From positions 1,116,001 to 1,180,000 of the forward strand of contig NZ_LT629737.1 of the NCBI RefSeq assembly GCF_900104765.1: a stretch of 64,000 bases of DNA, in the 5' to 3' direction. The stretch comes from Gillisia sp. Hel1_33_143 (lineage in GTDB: Bacteria; Bacteroidota; Bacteroidia; Flavobacteriales; Flavobacteriaceae). How positions within the stretch are numbered: the stretch's first letter is position 1; every line of letters starts with the position of its first letter. The notes under the pieces were generated by a model that searched no databases, had not been told where the DNA came from, and was given only the letters and a program-made list of their open reading frames with translations. Below are positions 38,143 to 47,333 of this stretch, in pieces. Made by a program: the position numbers and the translations under genes.

Positions 38143-40449
38143 ATGCTAATAGCAATACTTTTAGGGTTTATATTTTCTCTGTTCTTGGTAGTTGCCGGAA
38201 AGATTTTTAAAGGCAAACTAGCAGTACTTTCGGCTGCAATCCCTTTATCATTATTTGTTTATTTCATTCAATTTATTGGTAGAATAGCCGATGGAGAAGT
38301 GATTAGACAGAACTTTGAATGGATTCCATCATTTGGAGTTAATTTGGGTTTTACACTAGATGGTTTATCGCTCCTCTTTTCTTTGATGATCACAGGAATT
38401 GGTTTTCTCGTTTTTGTGTACTCATCGGTCTACCTCAAAAATCATAAATATTTAGATAGATTTTATGGTTATCTCAGTATGTTCATGGCTGCAATGCTTG
38501 GCTTGGTACTTTCAGATAACTTAATTTCATTATTTGTATTCTGGGAACTTACCAGTATAAGCTCCTTTTTTCTAATTGGATTTAATAACTCTAATCCGGC
38601 ATCTAGAAAATCTGCAATTACTGCATTGGCTATAACCGGATTAGGAGGAATGTCATTATTAGCAGGAGCTATTTTCTTAGGATCAGTTACTGGTACTTAT
38701 AATATTTCAGAAATGTTGGCTATGAGCAGTGATATTGCTGCCAGTCCTTTTTATGCCCTTATCGTTATATTAATGTTTGGTGCGGCATTTACTAAATCTG
38801 CTCAGTTCCCATTTCATTTCTGGTTGCCAGGAGCTATGAAAGCTCCAACACCGGTTTCTACTTATTTGCACTCGGCAACTATGGTAAAAGCTGGGATTTA
38901 TTTGTTAATGAGATTAACACCTGTACTGGGTAATCAAGAATTATGGAATTCTACCTTGATCATTATTGGGGCGATTACAATGGTTTATTCTGCTATCCAT
39001 ATAATTTTTAGAACAGATCTTAAAGGAATCTTAGCGTATTCTACAATCTCAGCCTTGGGTATCTTGGTTTTCTTAATAGGTCAAGGTACGGTAGATGCTT
39101 TGTTTGCTGCTGCTGTTTTTATAATAGTTCATGCTTTATATAAAGCAACATTATTCCTTATCACCGGAATTATTGATCTCAAAACTGGAACTCGAGACGC
39201 AACCAAATTAAGAGGATTAGGAAGGGTTTTATTTCCTGTTGCTATCGCCGGATTCTTAGCTGCAATATCTAGTGCGGGAATTCCTCCAAGTATTGGTTTT
39301 ATAGGAAAAGAACTTACTTATGAGTCTACTCTGCATTTGGTTAACAGCCCGGTATTGTGGGTAGCACTTATTATTATTACTAAAATATTGTTGCTTTATG
39401 GTGGATTTGTTGCCGGAATAAGACCTTTTGCCGGTAAACTTCCTGATGATTATAAAGATCTAACTTTGCCAAGCATTCTATTATGGTTACCTCCAGTAAT
39501 TTTAGCATTTGCTGGAATCTTATTTGGTATAGTGCCAAGTTTAATAGATGAATCTCTTATTAAGCCAGTAGTATCTGCAATGGGTGTAGATGGAGCAGAG
39601 GTTCATTTAAAGTTATGGCATGGCTTTAGTACGGTGCTATGGTTAAGCTTATTCACTATTACCATAGGGACTATCATGTATTTTACCATGAAGCCTACCA
39701 AGGCATTAGAAGCTAAGATTGCTCGTTTAGAGTTTATATCTCCACACACTATTTCTACAAAATTATGGGTATTTGCAAATTTCTTTGCTGCCAAATGGAC
39801 TAAATTTTTTCAAAACGGATATCTAAGAAATTATGTATCAACCATTATAGTAGTTCTTATAGGGCTGCTAGGATATGCCCTGTTTAGAATAGCCACTTTT
39901 TCTGTTAATTATTCTAATCTTTCTGAGATTACTTTTTATGAAGCTTCTCTTTGTGCAATCATGCTGGTAGCCGTTCTATATACTGTATTTACAAAATCTA
40001 GATTAGCTGCGGTGGCTGCAATGAGCATAGTTGGATATTCCATTTGTATGCTGTTTGTAATCTATAGTGCACCAGATCTGGCAATGACTCAGTTTTCTAT
40101 AGATACCTTAACCGTAATATTATTTGTATTAGTACTTTATAGATTGCCTAAATATTTGATACTTTCAGATTATAAAGTCCGAATTAAAGATGGGATCATA
40201 TCATTAACTTTTGGAGCTATAATTACCATACTAATTCTAGAAATACTTGCTGAGCCTATGAATACTGAGGTAAGCGATTTCTACGCTAAAAACGCTTATC
40301 TTTTAGCTCATGGAAAAAATGTGGTAAATGTGATACTTGTAGATTTTAGAGGGGCAGATACCATGATAGAGATTTCCGTACTGGCAATAGCAGCCATAGG
40401 AGTTTTTGGATTGCTTAAATTGAGATTGAAAAAAAGTGACAAACGATAG
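38143..40449 (+). CDS. mrpA: Mrp Na+/H+ antiporter subunit A
   Basis: The largest subunit of the Mrp (Mnh/Sha) antiporter, related to NuoL of complex I. 768 residues with about twenty helices: the NuoL-like core with LVLSDNLISLFVFWELTSISS near residue 128 and HFWLPGAMKAPTPVSTYLHSATMVKAG near residue 225, and the MrpA-specific C-terminal part with SAPDLAMTQFSIDTLTVIL near residue 645. Mrp complexes exchange cytoplasmic Na+ for protons and matter for salt and alkali tolerance, which fits a marine species. First of seven closely packed subunit genes. Confidence 0.94.
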   Translation: MLIAILLGFIFSLFLVVAGKIFKGKLAVLSAAIPLSLFVYFIQFIGRIADGEVIRQNFEWIPSFGVNLGFTLDGLSLLFSLMITGIGFLVFVYSSVYLKNHKYLDRFYGYLSMFMAAMLGLVLSDNLISLFVFWELTSISSFFLIGFNNSNPASRKSAITALAITGLGGMSLLAGAIFLGSVTGTYNISEMLAMSSDIAASPFYALIVILMFGAAFTKSAQFPFHFWLPGAMKAPTPVSTYLHSATMVKAGIYLLMRLTPVLGNQELWNSTLIIIGAITMVYSAIHIIFRTDLKGILAYSTISALGILVFLIGQGTVDALFAAAVFIIVHALYKATLFLITGIIDLKTGTRDATKLRGLGRVLFPVAIAGFLAAISSAGIPPSIGFIGKELTYESTLHLVNSPVLWVALIIITKILLLYGGFVAGIRPFAGKLPDDYKDLTLPSILLWLPPVILAFAGILFGIVPSLIDESLIKPVVSAMGVDGAEVHLKLWHGFSTVLWLSLFTITIGTIMYFTMKPTKALEAKIARLEFISPHTISTKLWVFANFFAAKWTKFFQNGYLRNYVSTIIVVLIGLLGYALFRIATFSVNYSNLSEITFYEASLCAIMLVAVLYTVFTKSRLAAVAAMSIVGYSICMLFVIYSAPDLAMTQFSIDTLTVILFVLVLYRLPKYLILSDYKVRIKDGIISLTFGAIITILILEILAEPMNTEVSDFYAKNAYLLAHGKNVVNVILVDFRGADTMIEISVLAIAAIGVFGLLKLRLKKSDKR

Positions 40450-40482
40450 ACGGAGAAGATCTGAATTAAAAACTAAGAAGTA

Positions 40483-40896
40483 ATGAAAACCATTATATTA
40501 AGAACAGCAGCTACCTACCTTTTGCCGGTTCTCTTGCTGTTTTCTGTATTTATTCTTTTAAGAGGACACTATTCTCCTGGAGGAGGGTTTGTGGGAGGCT
40601 TAATTGCTTCCATAGCATGGGTGCTTCATGCATTTGCTCACGGTCTGGAAAGAACTAAACCTTTAATTAGAATACATCCTGGATTTTTAATGCCGGTAGG
40701 ATTAAGTCTTGCTTTTTTAAGCGGAATTTTTCCAATCATATTTGCAGACATGCCGTTTATGACGGGAATGTGGTATCCTCATCATATCCCGATACTAGGA
40801 TCTCTAGGAACTGCTATGTTCTTTGATACTGGAGTATATCTAGTAGTGGTTGGAGTTACCCTTACCATTATTTTTACAATTACAGAATCTGCTTAA
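40483..40896 (+). CDS. mrpB: Mrp antiporter subunit B
   Basis: 137 residues with four helices and the MrpB signature [16 protein letters not shown] near residue 27 and [16 protein letters not shown] near residue 112. It follows mrpA by 33 bases and precedes mrpC by three. Here MrpA and MrpB are separate proteins, unlike the fused forms in some genomes. Confidence 0.93.
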   Translation: MKTIILRTAATYLLPVLLLFSVFILLRGHYSPGGGFVGGLIASIAWVLHAFAHGLERTKPLIRIHPGFLMPVGLSLAFLSGIFPIIFADMPFMTGMWYPHHIPILGSLGTAMFFDTGVYLVVVGVTLTIIFTITESA

Positions 40897-40899
40897 ATT

Positions 40900-41253
40900 A
40901 TGGAAGTACTTTTAGCTATTATGATTGGAGTGCTTTATGCGGCAGGTATCTATATGATCCTTCGCCGAAGCCTCGTAAAACTTATCTTAGGAATTATCAT
41001 TCTTGGGAATGGTGCCAATCTGCTTATATTCTTATTAGGAAGAATTGTAAAAGGGCATCCTCCAATTATTCCTGGAACAGATAAGATCTTTCATGATGTT
41101 TACGCAGATCCGGTGCCGCAGGCATTAATATTAACTGCTATTGTTATTAGTTTTGGATTACAATCCTTTGCTATCATTCTTATTAAAAGGGCGTATAAAG
41201 TGGTTAAGACTGATGATTTAGATGAAATGAACGCCATAGACCAAGATTCATGA
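40900..41253 (+). CDS. mrpC: Mrp antiporter subunit C
   Basis: 117 residues, three helices, NuoK-like: [28 protein letters not shown] at the start, [14 protein letters not shown] near residue 35 and [17 protein letters not shown] near residue 70. The stop overlaps the mrpD ATG by four bases. Confidence 0.93.
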   Translation: MEVLLAIMIGVLYAAGIYMILRRSLVKLILGIIILGNGANLLIFLLGRIVKGHPPIIPGTDKIFHDVYADPVPQALILTAIVISFGLQSFAIILIKRAYKVVKTDDLDEMNAIDQDS

Positions 41254-42773
41254 CAGAACAAATAGTTTTATATCCTCTATTGCTGCAGTTGTTTTTAAGC
41301 ATTCTATTGATGTTCTTTTGGAACAAGATAGAGGTGCAAAAGATAATTAGTATAGTAGGAAGTGTTATAAGTGTAGCAGTATCCATTTGGTTATTTGCTT
41401 ATATTATTGATGGGGGAACACAAACAGTGCAAGCGGGTAATTGGAAAGCTCCGTTTGGGATCATCTTTGTTGCAGACACACTCTCTGCTACATTAGTGCT
41501 TCTTACCGCAATATCTGGTCTGGCGGTTGCCAGTTTCTCTTCTGCCTCTGTTGTTGCAGCGAGGCTTAGATTTGGATATTTCCCAATACTCCATTTTCTT
41601 TTATTAGGACTTAATGGAGCGTTCTTAACTGGAGATATTTTCAACTTATACGTATGGTTCGAGATCATAATTATTAGCTCATTTGTGCTTATTACATTGG
41701 GAGGAGAAAAGGCTCAGGTGGAAGGCGCAGTAAAGTATTTTACACTGAATATCTTGGCTTCAACCATCTTTTTAACTGCAATTGCGGTGCTATATGGTTT
41801 AACTGGAGCTTTGAATATGGCAGATCTTTCTGTTAAGGTTGCAGCTATAGAAAATAGAGGTCTGGTAGAGATTACAGCCATTTTATTTCTGATAGCGTTT
41901 GGTACCAAAGCTGCAGCATTCCCATTGTATTTTTGGCTTCCGGCGTCCTACCATACACCGCCATCGGCAGTTTCTGCGATCTTTGCAGGTTTACTTACCA
42001 AGGTTGGGGTATATGCCCTTTTAAGGGTATTTACATTGATATTTGTTGGAGATGTATTTCTTCAAAATACCATCATTGTAATGGCAGTGTTAACGCTATT
42101 TAGTGGAGGTCTTGGTGCCTTAGTGCAAAATAACCTAAGAAAAGTATTCTCATATCTCATAATCTGCCATATAGGGTATATGATTGCAGGACTTGGATTG
42201 TTTACTGAAGTTGCTATAGCAGGAACGATCTTTTATCTTATACATGATATTGTTGTAAAAACAAATTTGTTCATGGTAAGTGGTTTAATGTATAGAATTC
42301 GAGGAACCAATAGCGTGCAGGCAATGGGTGGATTGTATAAAGATTATCCAAAATTAAGCTTACTAATAGCAATACCATTATTTTCATTGGTAGGGATTCC
42401 TCCATTATCTGGATTTTGGCCAAAGATATCCTTGTTAAAAGCTGGTTTTACAACGCAACAATGGTGGCTGGTAGGAGCAATTCTCTTTGCTAGTTTAATT
42501 ACTTTATTTATTATTGCCAAGATCTGGGCTGCGGTAGTATGGAAAGATAAACCGGAATCTGAATTGAAAACTAATTTCAGATATTTTGCGAATCTTTCGA
42601 ACGTCAAAAAAACTCAGATGATCGCTCCTATTATATTTCTATCTCTGGTATCTTTATATATAGGTTTTGGAGCAGAGCATATACAACAGCTTTCCTCTAG
42701 AATCGCAACAGAACTTATGGATAATCAGCAATACGTAGAAGCAGTATTGCATAATACTCAAATCTTGAAGTAA
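41250..42773 (+). CDS. mrpD: Mrp antiporter subunit D
   Basis: 507 residues and about fourteen helices, the NuoM/NuoN-like proton-channel subunit. Marks: [21 protein letters not shown] near residue 130 with the buried Glu, [30 protein letters not shown] near residue 218 with the channel Lys, and [11 protein letters not shown] near residue 380. The last base overlaps the start of mrpE (TAATGA). Confidence 0.94.
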   Translation: MTEQIVLYPLLLQLFLSILLMFFWNKIEVQKIISIVGSVISVAVSIWLFAYIIDGGTQTVQAGNWKAPFGIIFVADTLSATLVLLTAISGLAVASFSSASVVAARLRFGYFPILHFLLLGLNGAFLTGDIFNLYVWFEIIIISSFVLITLGGEKAQVEGAVKYFTLNILASTIFLTAIAVLYGLTGALNMADLSVKVAAIENRGLVEITAILFLIAFGTKAAAFPLYFWLPASYHTPPSAVSAIFAGLLTKVGVYALLRVFTLIFVGDVFLQNTIIVMAVLTLFSGGLGALVQNNLRKVFSYLIICHIGYMIAGLGLFTEVAIAGTIFYLIHDIVVKTNLFMVSGLMYRIRGTNSVQAMGGLYKDYPKLSLLIAIPLFSLVGIPPLSGFWPKISLLKAGFTTQQWWLVGAILFASLITLFIIAKIWAAVVWKDKPESELKTNFRYFANLSNVKKTQMIAPIIFLSLVSLYIGFGAEHIQQLSSRIATELMDNQQYVEAVLHNTQILK

Positions 42774-43249
42774 TGAAGAATAGGTTCTTATCTAACATAA
42801 TGCTTACAGTGATCTGGGTAGCGCTAACGGGAGATTTTACCTTCCCTAACTACCTGTTTGGATTTGCTCTTAGTTTCTTATTGCTTAGAATGATCACCAC
42901 GGGTAGAACTAATACTAAGTATTTTAGAATAGTTCCCAAGGCCATAGCCTTTGTATTCTTCTTTTTATACGAGCTCTTAAAAGCGAATTTAGAGGTAGCA
43001 TATGAAGTGATGACGCCCAATTATAATATGACTCCGGGTATTGTAAAGATACCGTTAGATGTAAGAACTAATATAGAGATCACCTTGTTGGCAAATCTTA
43101 TTACACTAACTCCGGGTACCTTAAGCTTAGATGTTTCTAATGATAAAAAGGTACTTTACGTACATTCTATGTATATTAAGGATAGAGAAAGTTTTATTGC
43201 CAGCATTAAGAACGGATTTGAAAAACGTATACTGGAAATTTTTAGATGA
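42773..43249 (+). CDS. mrpE: Mrp antiporter subunit E
   Basis: 158 residues, two or three N-terminal helices and a cytoplasmic C-terminal part with the family segments LLKANLEVAYEVM near residue 65 and LANLITLTPGTLSLDVSNDK near residue 108. Its end overlaps mrpF by four bases. Confidence 0.9.
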   Translation: MKNRFLSNIMLTVIWVALTGDFTFPNYLFGFALSFLLLRMITTGRTNTKYFRIVPKAIAFVFFFLYELLKANLEVAYEVMTPNYNMTPGIVKIPLDVRTNIEITLLANLITLTPGTLSLDVSNDKKVLYVHSMYIKDRESFIASIKNGFEKRILEIFR

Positions 43250-43515
43250 CATTAATAGATTTTTTAAGCTACTTTGTAATTCCGGTCCTTACAGTTTCGG
43301 TTATTTTAATAGTGATAAGATTCATTAAGGGTCCTAGCATTATAGATAGAATAATTGCGGTAGATTTAATTATTACCACAGGGATTGGATTTATTGGAAC
43401 GTATTCTATACTAACCAATCAGCCGGCATTTTTAGATGTTGCCATGATCCTTGCGCTTATTGCGTTCTTGGGGACGGTAGCATTTTCATACTATATTCAA
43501 AAAAGAAATAAATAA
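43246..43515 (+). CDS. mrpF: Mrp antiporter subunit F
   Basis: 89 residues, three helices; family motif RFIKGPSIIDRIIAVDLI near residue 25, followed by FLDVAMILALIAFLGTVAFS. The stop touches the mrpG ATG (TAATG). An overlapping reading of the mrpE end in another frame is not a gene. Confidence 0.92.
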   Translation: MTLIDFLSYFVIPVLTVSVILIVIRFIKGPSIIDRIIAVDLIITTGIGFIGTYSILTNQPAFLDVAMILALIAFLGTVAFSYYIQKRNK

Positions 43516-43919
43516 TGACAGAAATTGCTGTAGGTGTATTGGCTTTCTTTGGGACGATCTTTGTTTTCCTTGCTGCAGTAGGGATCATTAGAATGCCAGA
43601 CACATATTTACGAATATCGGTGACTACTAAAGCTGCTACCTTAGGGATTGGGTTACTTATGCTAGCTGCAGCCATCTATTTTCAAGAACTTTCTATTACT
43701 ACACGAGTAATGGCTATTATCTTATTCATTATACTTACAGCACCTGTGAGTGGTCATCTTTTGGGGAGAACCTCTTATTTTTCTGGGATTAGATTGTGGA
43801 AGAATTCTGTTATGGATGATCTGGATGGGAAATACCAAAAACACTCTCAGATCTTAAAGAGTGAAACAGATGATACACCAGAGAATAATCTCAGTCATAT
43901 TAAAGATGCTGAAGATTAG
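43515..43919 (+). CDS. mrpG: Mrp antiporter subunit G
   Basis: 134 residues, three helices with GIIRMPDTYLRISVTTKAATLG near residue 23, the hallmark of MrpG/PhaG, and a hydrophilic tail. Last gene of the operon. No hairpin terminator was recognised in the 124 bases before bioF, so readthrough into the biotin genes is possible. Confidence 0.92.
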   Translation: MTEIAVGVLAFFGTIFVFLAAVGIIRMPDTYLRISVTTKAATLGIGLLMLAAAIYFQELSITTRVMAIILFIILTAPVSGHLLGRTSYFSGIRLWKNSVMDDLDGKYQKHSQILKSETDDTPENNLSHIKDAED

Positions 43920-44043
43920 GAATATTCTTTAAAAATGATGTTTTGCTATAGTAAACTCAACACATTTACCTTTAAGATAATAGCTACACATTTATTTTCT
44001 TAGCTACGCATGTATAAAATGTAGGTCAATATTAATAAGCAGT

Positions 44044-45201
44044 ATGCAAAGATCTCCTATAAAATTAGTGCGAAGCCTTGAGAGCAGAAAATCTTCTAAT
44101 TCCTTTCGTACACTAAAACCTCAGTCTAGTCTTATAGACTTTTCTTCTAACGATTATTTAGGATTTTCTCAAGATGCACAAATTTATGACGCCTCTCATA
44201 ATTTATTATCAGATCTAGATCTTAAACTAAACGGGGCTACAGGATCTCGCTTGCTTTCAGGAAACCATTTGGTATACGATCTGGCAGAGCAAATGTTGGC
44301 AGATTTTCATCATGTAGAAGCGGGTCTGATCTTTAACTCCGGTTATGATGCCAATATTGGTTTTTTTTCTGCAGTGCCACAACGGGGAGATATTATTTTT
44401 TATGATGAGTTATCTCATGCTTCAATAAGAGATGGGATTGGTAGCAGTAACGCGAGATCTTATAAATTTAAACATAATGATCTCTCTCATCTTAAAGCTT
44501 TAATTGAGAAGAATTCTGGTGATACCAATCAATTTGATATTTATGTAGTTACAGAATCTGTTTTCTCAATGGATGGTGATATGCCAGATCTTAAAAATTT
44601 ATCAAAACTGTGTGAAGAATTTGATTGTTTTTTAATTGTAGATGAAGCCCATGCTACGGGTATCTTTGGAGCCGCCGGAGAGGGCTTAGTGCATAAGCTC
44701 GATCTTCAAGATAAGGTTTTTGCACAGATCAATACCTTTGGAAAGGCTATAGGGTGCCATGGAGCAGTAATATTAGGCAGTAACTTGCTTAGAGAATATC
44801 TTATTAATTTTTCAAGAAGCTTTATTTACACCACTGCTTTAAGTCCTCATGCAGTAGCAACCATCTATTGTGCGTATGAAAAATTGAAAAGTGATGCTTC
44901 AGAAATTGAAAATTTAAAACAGAATATTAAGATCTTTAAGGATGAAATTATCTTCCAAGAACTGAAATTGTATTTTGTAGATAGTCAATCTGCAATCCAA
45001 AGTTGTATCATTCCTGGAAACAGCAATGTTAAATTGATAGCAGAGCATTTAAAAAATAACGGTTTTGAAGTAAAACCTATATTATCTCCAACAGTTCCCT
45101 TAGGAAAAGAAAGACTTAGATTCTGTGTACATAGCTACAATTCAGCAGAAGAAATTAGAACTGTTCTAAATCTCTTAGGTAACTTTGTAAAACGATCTTG
45201 A
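44044..45201 (+). CDS. bioF: 8-amino-7-oxononanoate synthase
   Basis: Condenses pimeloyl thioester with alanine, the first committed step of the biotin ring. 385 residues, PLP-dependent alpha-oxoamine synthase: NDYLGFSQDA near residue 37, NGATGSRLLSGN near residue 60, ESVFSMDGD near residue 180, DEAHATGIFG near residue 205 and the PLP Lys in INTFGKAIGCHG near residue 238. Sequence alone does not rule out other members of the family, but bioD, bioA and bioB follow on the same strand. Confidence 0.93.
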   Translation: MQRSPIKLVRSLESRKSSNSFRTLKPQSSLIDFSSNDYLGFSQDAQIYDASHNLLSDLDLKLNGATGSRLLSGNHLVYDLAEQMLADFHHVEAGLIFNSGYDANIGFFSAVPQRGDIIFYDELSHASIRDGIGSSNARSYKFKHNDLSHLKALIEKNSGDTNQFDIYVVTESVFSMDGDMPDLKNLSKLCEEFDCFLIVDEAHATGIFGAAGEGLVHKLDLQDKVFAQINTFGKAIGCHGAVILGSNLLREYLINFSRSFIYTTALSPHAVATIYCAYEKLKSDASEIENLKQNIKIFKDEIIFQELKLYFVDSQSAIQSCIIPGNSNVKLIAEHLKNNGFEVKPILSPTVPLGKERLRFCVHSYNSAEEIRTVLNLLGNFVKRS

Positions 45202-45267
45202 TCTCACTTGAGATAGAGTGATCTTATTTGTTTATGGCTTGAGATCTTAATTTAATTTGAAACATCA

Positions 45268-45891
45268 ATGTCTACATATTTTATTACAGGAATAGGAACT
45301 GAAATTGGAAAAACCATCGCTTCAGCAATTGTAACAGAAACTTTACAAGCAGATTATTGGAAACCAATACAAGCGGGAGATCTGGATAATTCTGATACCC
45401 ATAAAGTCCAGAATTTGATCTCTAATGAAAATACAATTTTTCATCCTAACAGCTTTTCACTAAACACTCCTATGAGTCCGCACGCAGCTGCAGAGATTGA
45501 TGGAGTTAAAATGACTTCAAAGAATATTAATAGACCGAAGTCTACTAATAGGAATATGGTAATTGAAGGCGCCGGTGGTTTATTAGTACCTATTAGCGAT
45601 AATGAGGTAATTGCAGATTTAATTTCTCCAGAAGATAACGTATTGGTTGTTTCCAGACATTACCTGGGAAGCATCAACCACACCCTGCTAACTCTTGAAG
45701 CACTAAGATCTAGAGGACTTCACATTGCAGGAATTATCTTTAATGGAGAAAAAAAAGAGTCTACAGAGAGCATTATATTAAAAATGAGTGGAGTTCCTTG
45801 TGTGGGTAGAATTGATGTGGAGCCTTATTTCGATAAAAATGTGATTAAAGAATATGCAGAGAAATTTAAGGAGAGTCTTAAAGGTCTCTAG
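45268..45891 (+). CDS. bioD: Dethiobiotin synthetase
   Basis: Forms the ureido ring of dethiobiotin from 7,8-diaminopelargonate, CO2 and ATP. 207 residues with P-loop GIGTEIGKTIAS near residue 8, KPIQAGD near residue 32, PMSPHAAAE near residue 68 and EGAGGLLVPI near residue 99. A small hairpin ATCTCA-TGAGAT lies between bioF and bioD (45201-45214). Confidence 0.94.
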   Translation: MSTYFITGIGTEIGKTIASAIVTETLQADYWKPIQAGDLDNSDTHKVQNLISNENTIFHPNSFSLNTPMSPHAAAEIDGVKMTSKNINRPKSTNRNMVIEGAGGLLVPISDNEVIADLISPEDNVLVVSRHYLGSINHTLLTLEALRSRGLHIAGIIFNGEKKESTESIILKMSGVPCVGRIDVEPYFDKNVIKEYAEKFKESLKGL

Positions 45892-45915
45892 ATCTTTCAT
45901 TTAAATTATTTTAAA

Positions 45916-47226
45916 ATGTCTACTAGTAATATAAAGTCACCTATAATAAATTCAGAATTAAGTGATCTCACTAAAAGGGATCAGAAGCACTTATGGCATC
46001 CCTTAACACAGCATAAGCTATCTTCAGAAATGTTACCTATCGTAAAAGCGAAAGGAGCTATTTTGTATGATGACATGGGTAAGGAATATGTAGATGGTAT
46101 TGCATCATGGTATACTAGTATGTATGGGCATTGTAACCCGGCAATTACCGCTAAGGTGGCAGCACAGATGCAGGAATTAGATCAGGTGGTTTTTAGCGGA
46201 TTTACCCATGAACCGGCAATTAAATTATCTGAAGCGCTCATAGAGATCTTACCGTCTAATCAGCAAAAATTATTTTTTAGTGATAATGGTTCTACTGCTA
46301 CCGAAATTGGAATTAAAATGGCTCTTCAATATCATCATAATCTTGGTAATGATAGAAAGGTAATGTTAGCTTTTGAAGAAGGTTTTCATGGGGACACTTT
46401 TGGTGCAATGTCAGTTTCTGGATTATCGGTATATAATGGAGCTTTTGAAGATCATTTTATTAAAGTGGTAAGAATTCCAGTTCCTACCGGAGACAATAAT
46501 CTGGAGGTTTTGGAATTATTGAAAAGCAGGATCTCAGAATATAATCTTGCAGGTTTTATTTATGAACCTTTGGTACAGGGTGCAGCAGCCATGAAAATGC
46601 ATGATCCAAATGGTTTAAATGAGATCTTAAAGATCTGTAAAGCGAATGATATTATTTGTGTGGCAGATGAAGTTATGACCGGGTTTGGTAAAACTGGAAA
46701 GAATTTCGCGTCAGAATATATGGAGGAGCAGCCAGATGTGATGTGTCTTTCTAAAGCATTAACGGCAGGATTATTACCAATGGCCATTACTACTTGCTCT
46801 CAAAAAGTATATGATGCATTCTATGCAGATGAGATCTCTAAAGGACTTTTTCACGGGCATACTTACAGCGCCAATCCATTGTCTTGTACTGCTGCTATTG
46901 CCGGAATAGAATTACTGAGATCTGAGGAGATCCAAAATGATATCTTAAGAATAACAAAGTCCCACCAAGACTTTAATGCTAAAATAAAAGACCATCCCAA
47001 AGTTACCAATGTAAGACAGCTTGGTGTTATTTATGCGTTTGATCTTAATGTGAAAATGGAGCGATATGGAAATGTGAGAAATATGCTTTTTAAACATTTT
47101 ATGGAAAGTGGCGTTTTTCTGAGGCCACTAGGAAGTACCATTTATATATTGGCGCCATTTGTAACTAATGAACAGGAGCTTAAAAAAATATATAATAGTA
47201 TAGAAGCTGCTCTTGAACTTTTTTAG
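45916..47226 (+). CDS. bioA: Adenosylmethionine--8-amino-7-oxononanoate aminotransferase
   Basis: Turns 7-keto-8-aminopelargonate into the diamino acid with SAM as amino donor. 436 residues, class III aminotransferase: HLWHPLTQHK near residue 25, ASWYTSMYGHCNP near residue 64, DEVMTGFGKTG near residue 251 and the PLP Lys in CLSKALTAGLLPM near residue 280. BioA-specific residues at the start (WHPLTQ) separate it from other class III enzymes. Lies 24 bases after bioD. Confidence 0.94.
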   Translation: MSTSNIKSPIINSELSDLTKRDQKHLWHPLTQHKLSSEMLPIVKAKGAILYDDMGKEYVDGIASWYTSMYGHCNPAITAKVAAQMQELDQVVFSGFTHEPAIKLSEALIEILPSNQQKLFFSDNGSTATEIGIKMALQYHHNLGNDRKVMLAFEEGFHGDTFGAMSVSGLSVYNGAFEDHFIKVVRIPVPTGDNNLEVLELLKSRISEYNLAGFIYEPLVQGAAAMKMHDPNGLNEILKICKANDIICVADEVMTGFGKTGKNFASEYMEEQPDVMCLSKALTAGLLPMAITTCSQKVYDAFYADEISKGLFHGHTYSANPLSCTAAIAGIELLRSEEIQNDILRITKSHQDFNAKIKDHPKVTNVRQLGVIYAFDLNVKMERYGNVRNMLFKHFMESGVFLRPLGSTIYILAPFVTNEQELKKIYNSIEAALELF

Positions 47227-47317
47227 TTCATAATTTCTAAGTTATTAATCTAATGACACTTGTGTTTAGAAGAATCAATTTTATGATTTATAATTTAGGA
47301 GATGCCTTATCACGCCT

Positions 47318-47325
47318 TATTTTTG
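47318..47325 (+). promoter_or_regulatory. -7 element before the ketoacyl synthase gene
   Basis: TAttTTTG, a perfect TAnnTTTG, eight bases before the TTG at 47334 and 17 before the TTG at 47343. It suggests that the synthase can be made separately from bioFDA. Confidence 0.55.
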
Positions 47326-47333
47326 CTTAAAAA

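Noticed and set aside
37953-38216. Minus-strand 87-codon frame before mrpA
   Set aside because: Covers the mrp promoter and the mrpA 5' end on the opposite strand; low-complexity composition and no start context.
38143-43919. Could the seven-gene membrane cluster be part of complex I?
   Set aside because: MrpA, C and D resemble NuoL, NuoK and NuoM/N, but the B, E, F and G subunits and the MrpA C-terminal extension are specific to Mrp antiporters, and no hydrophilic Nuo subunit is present.
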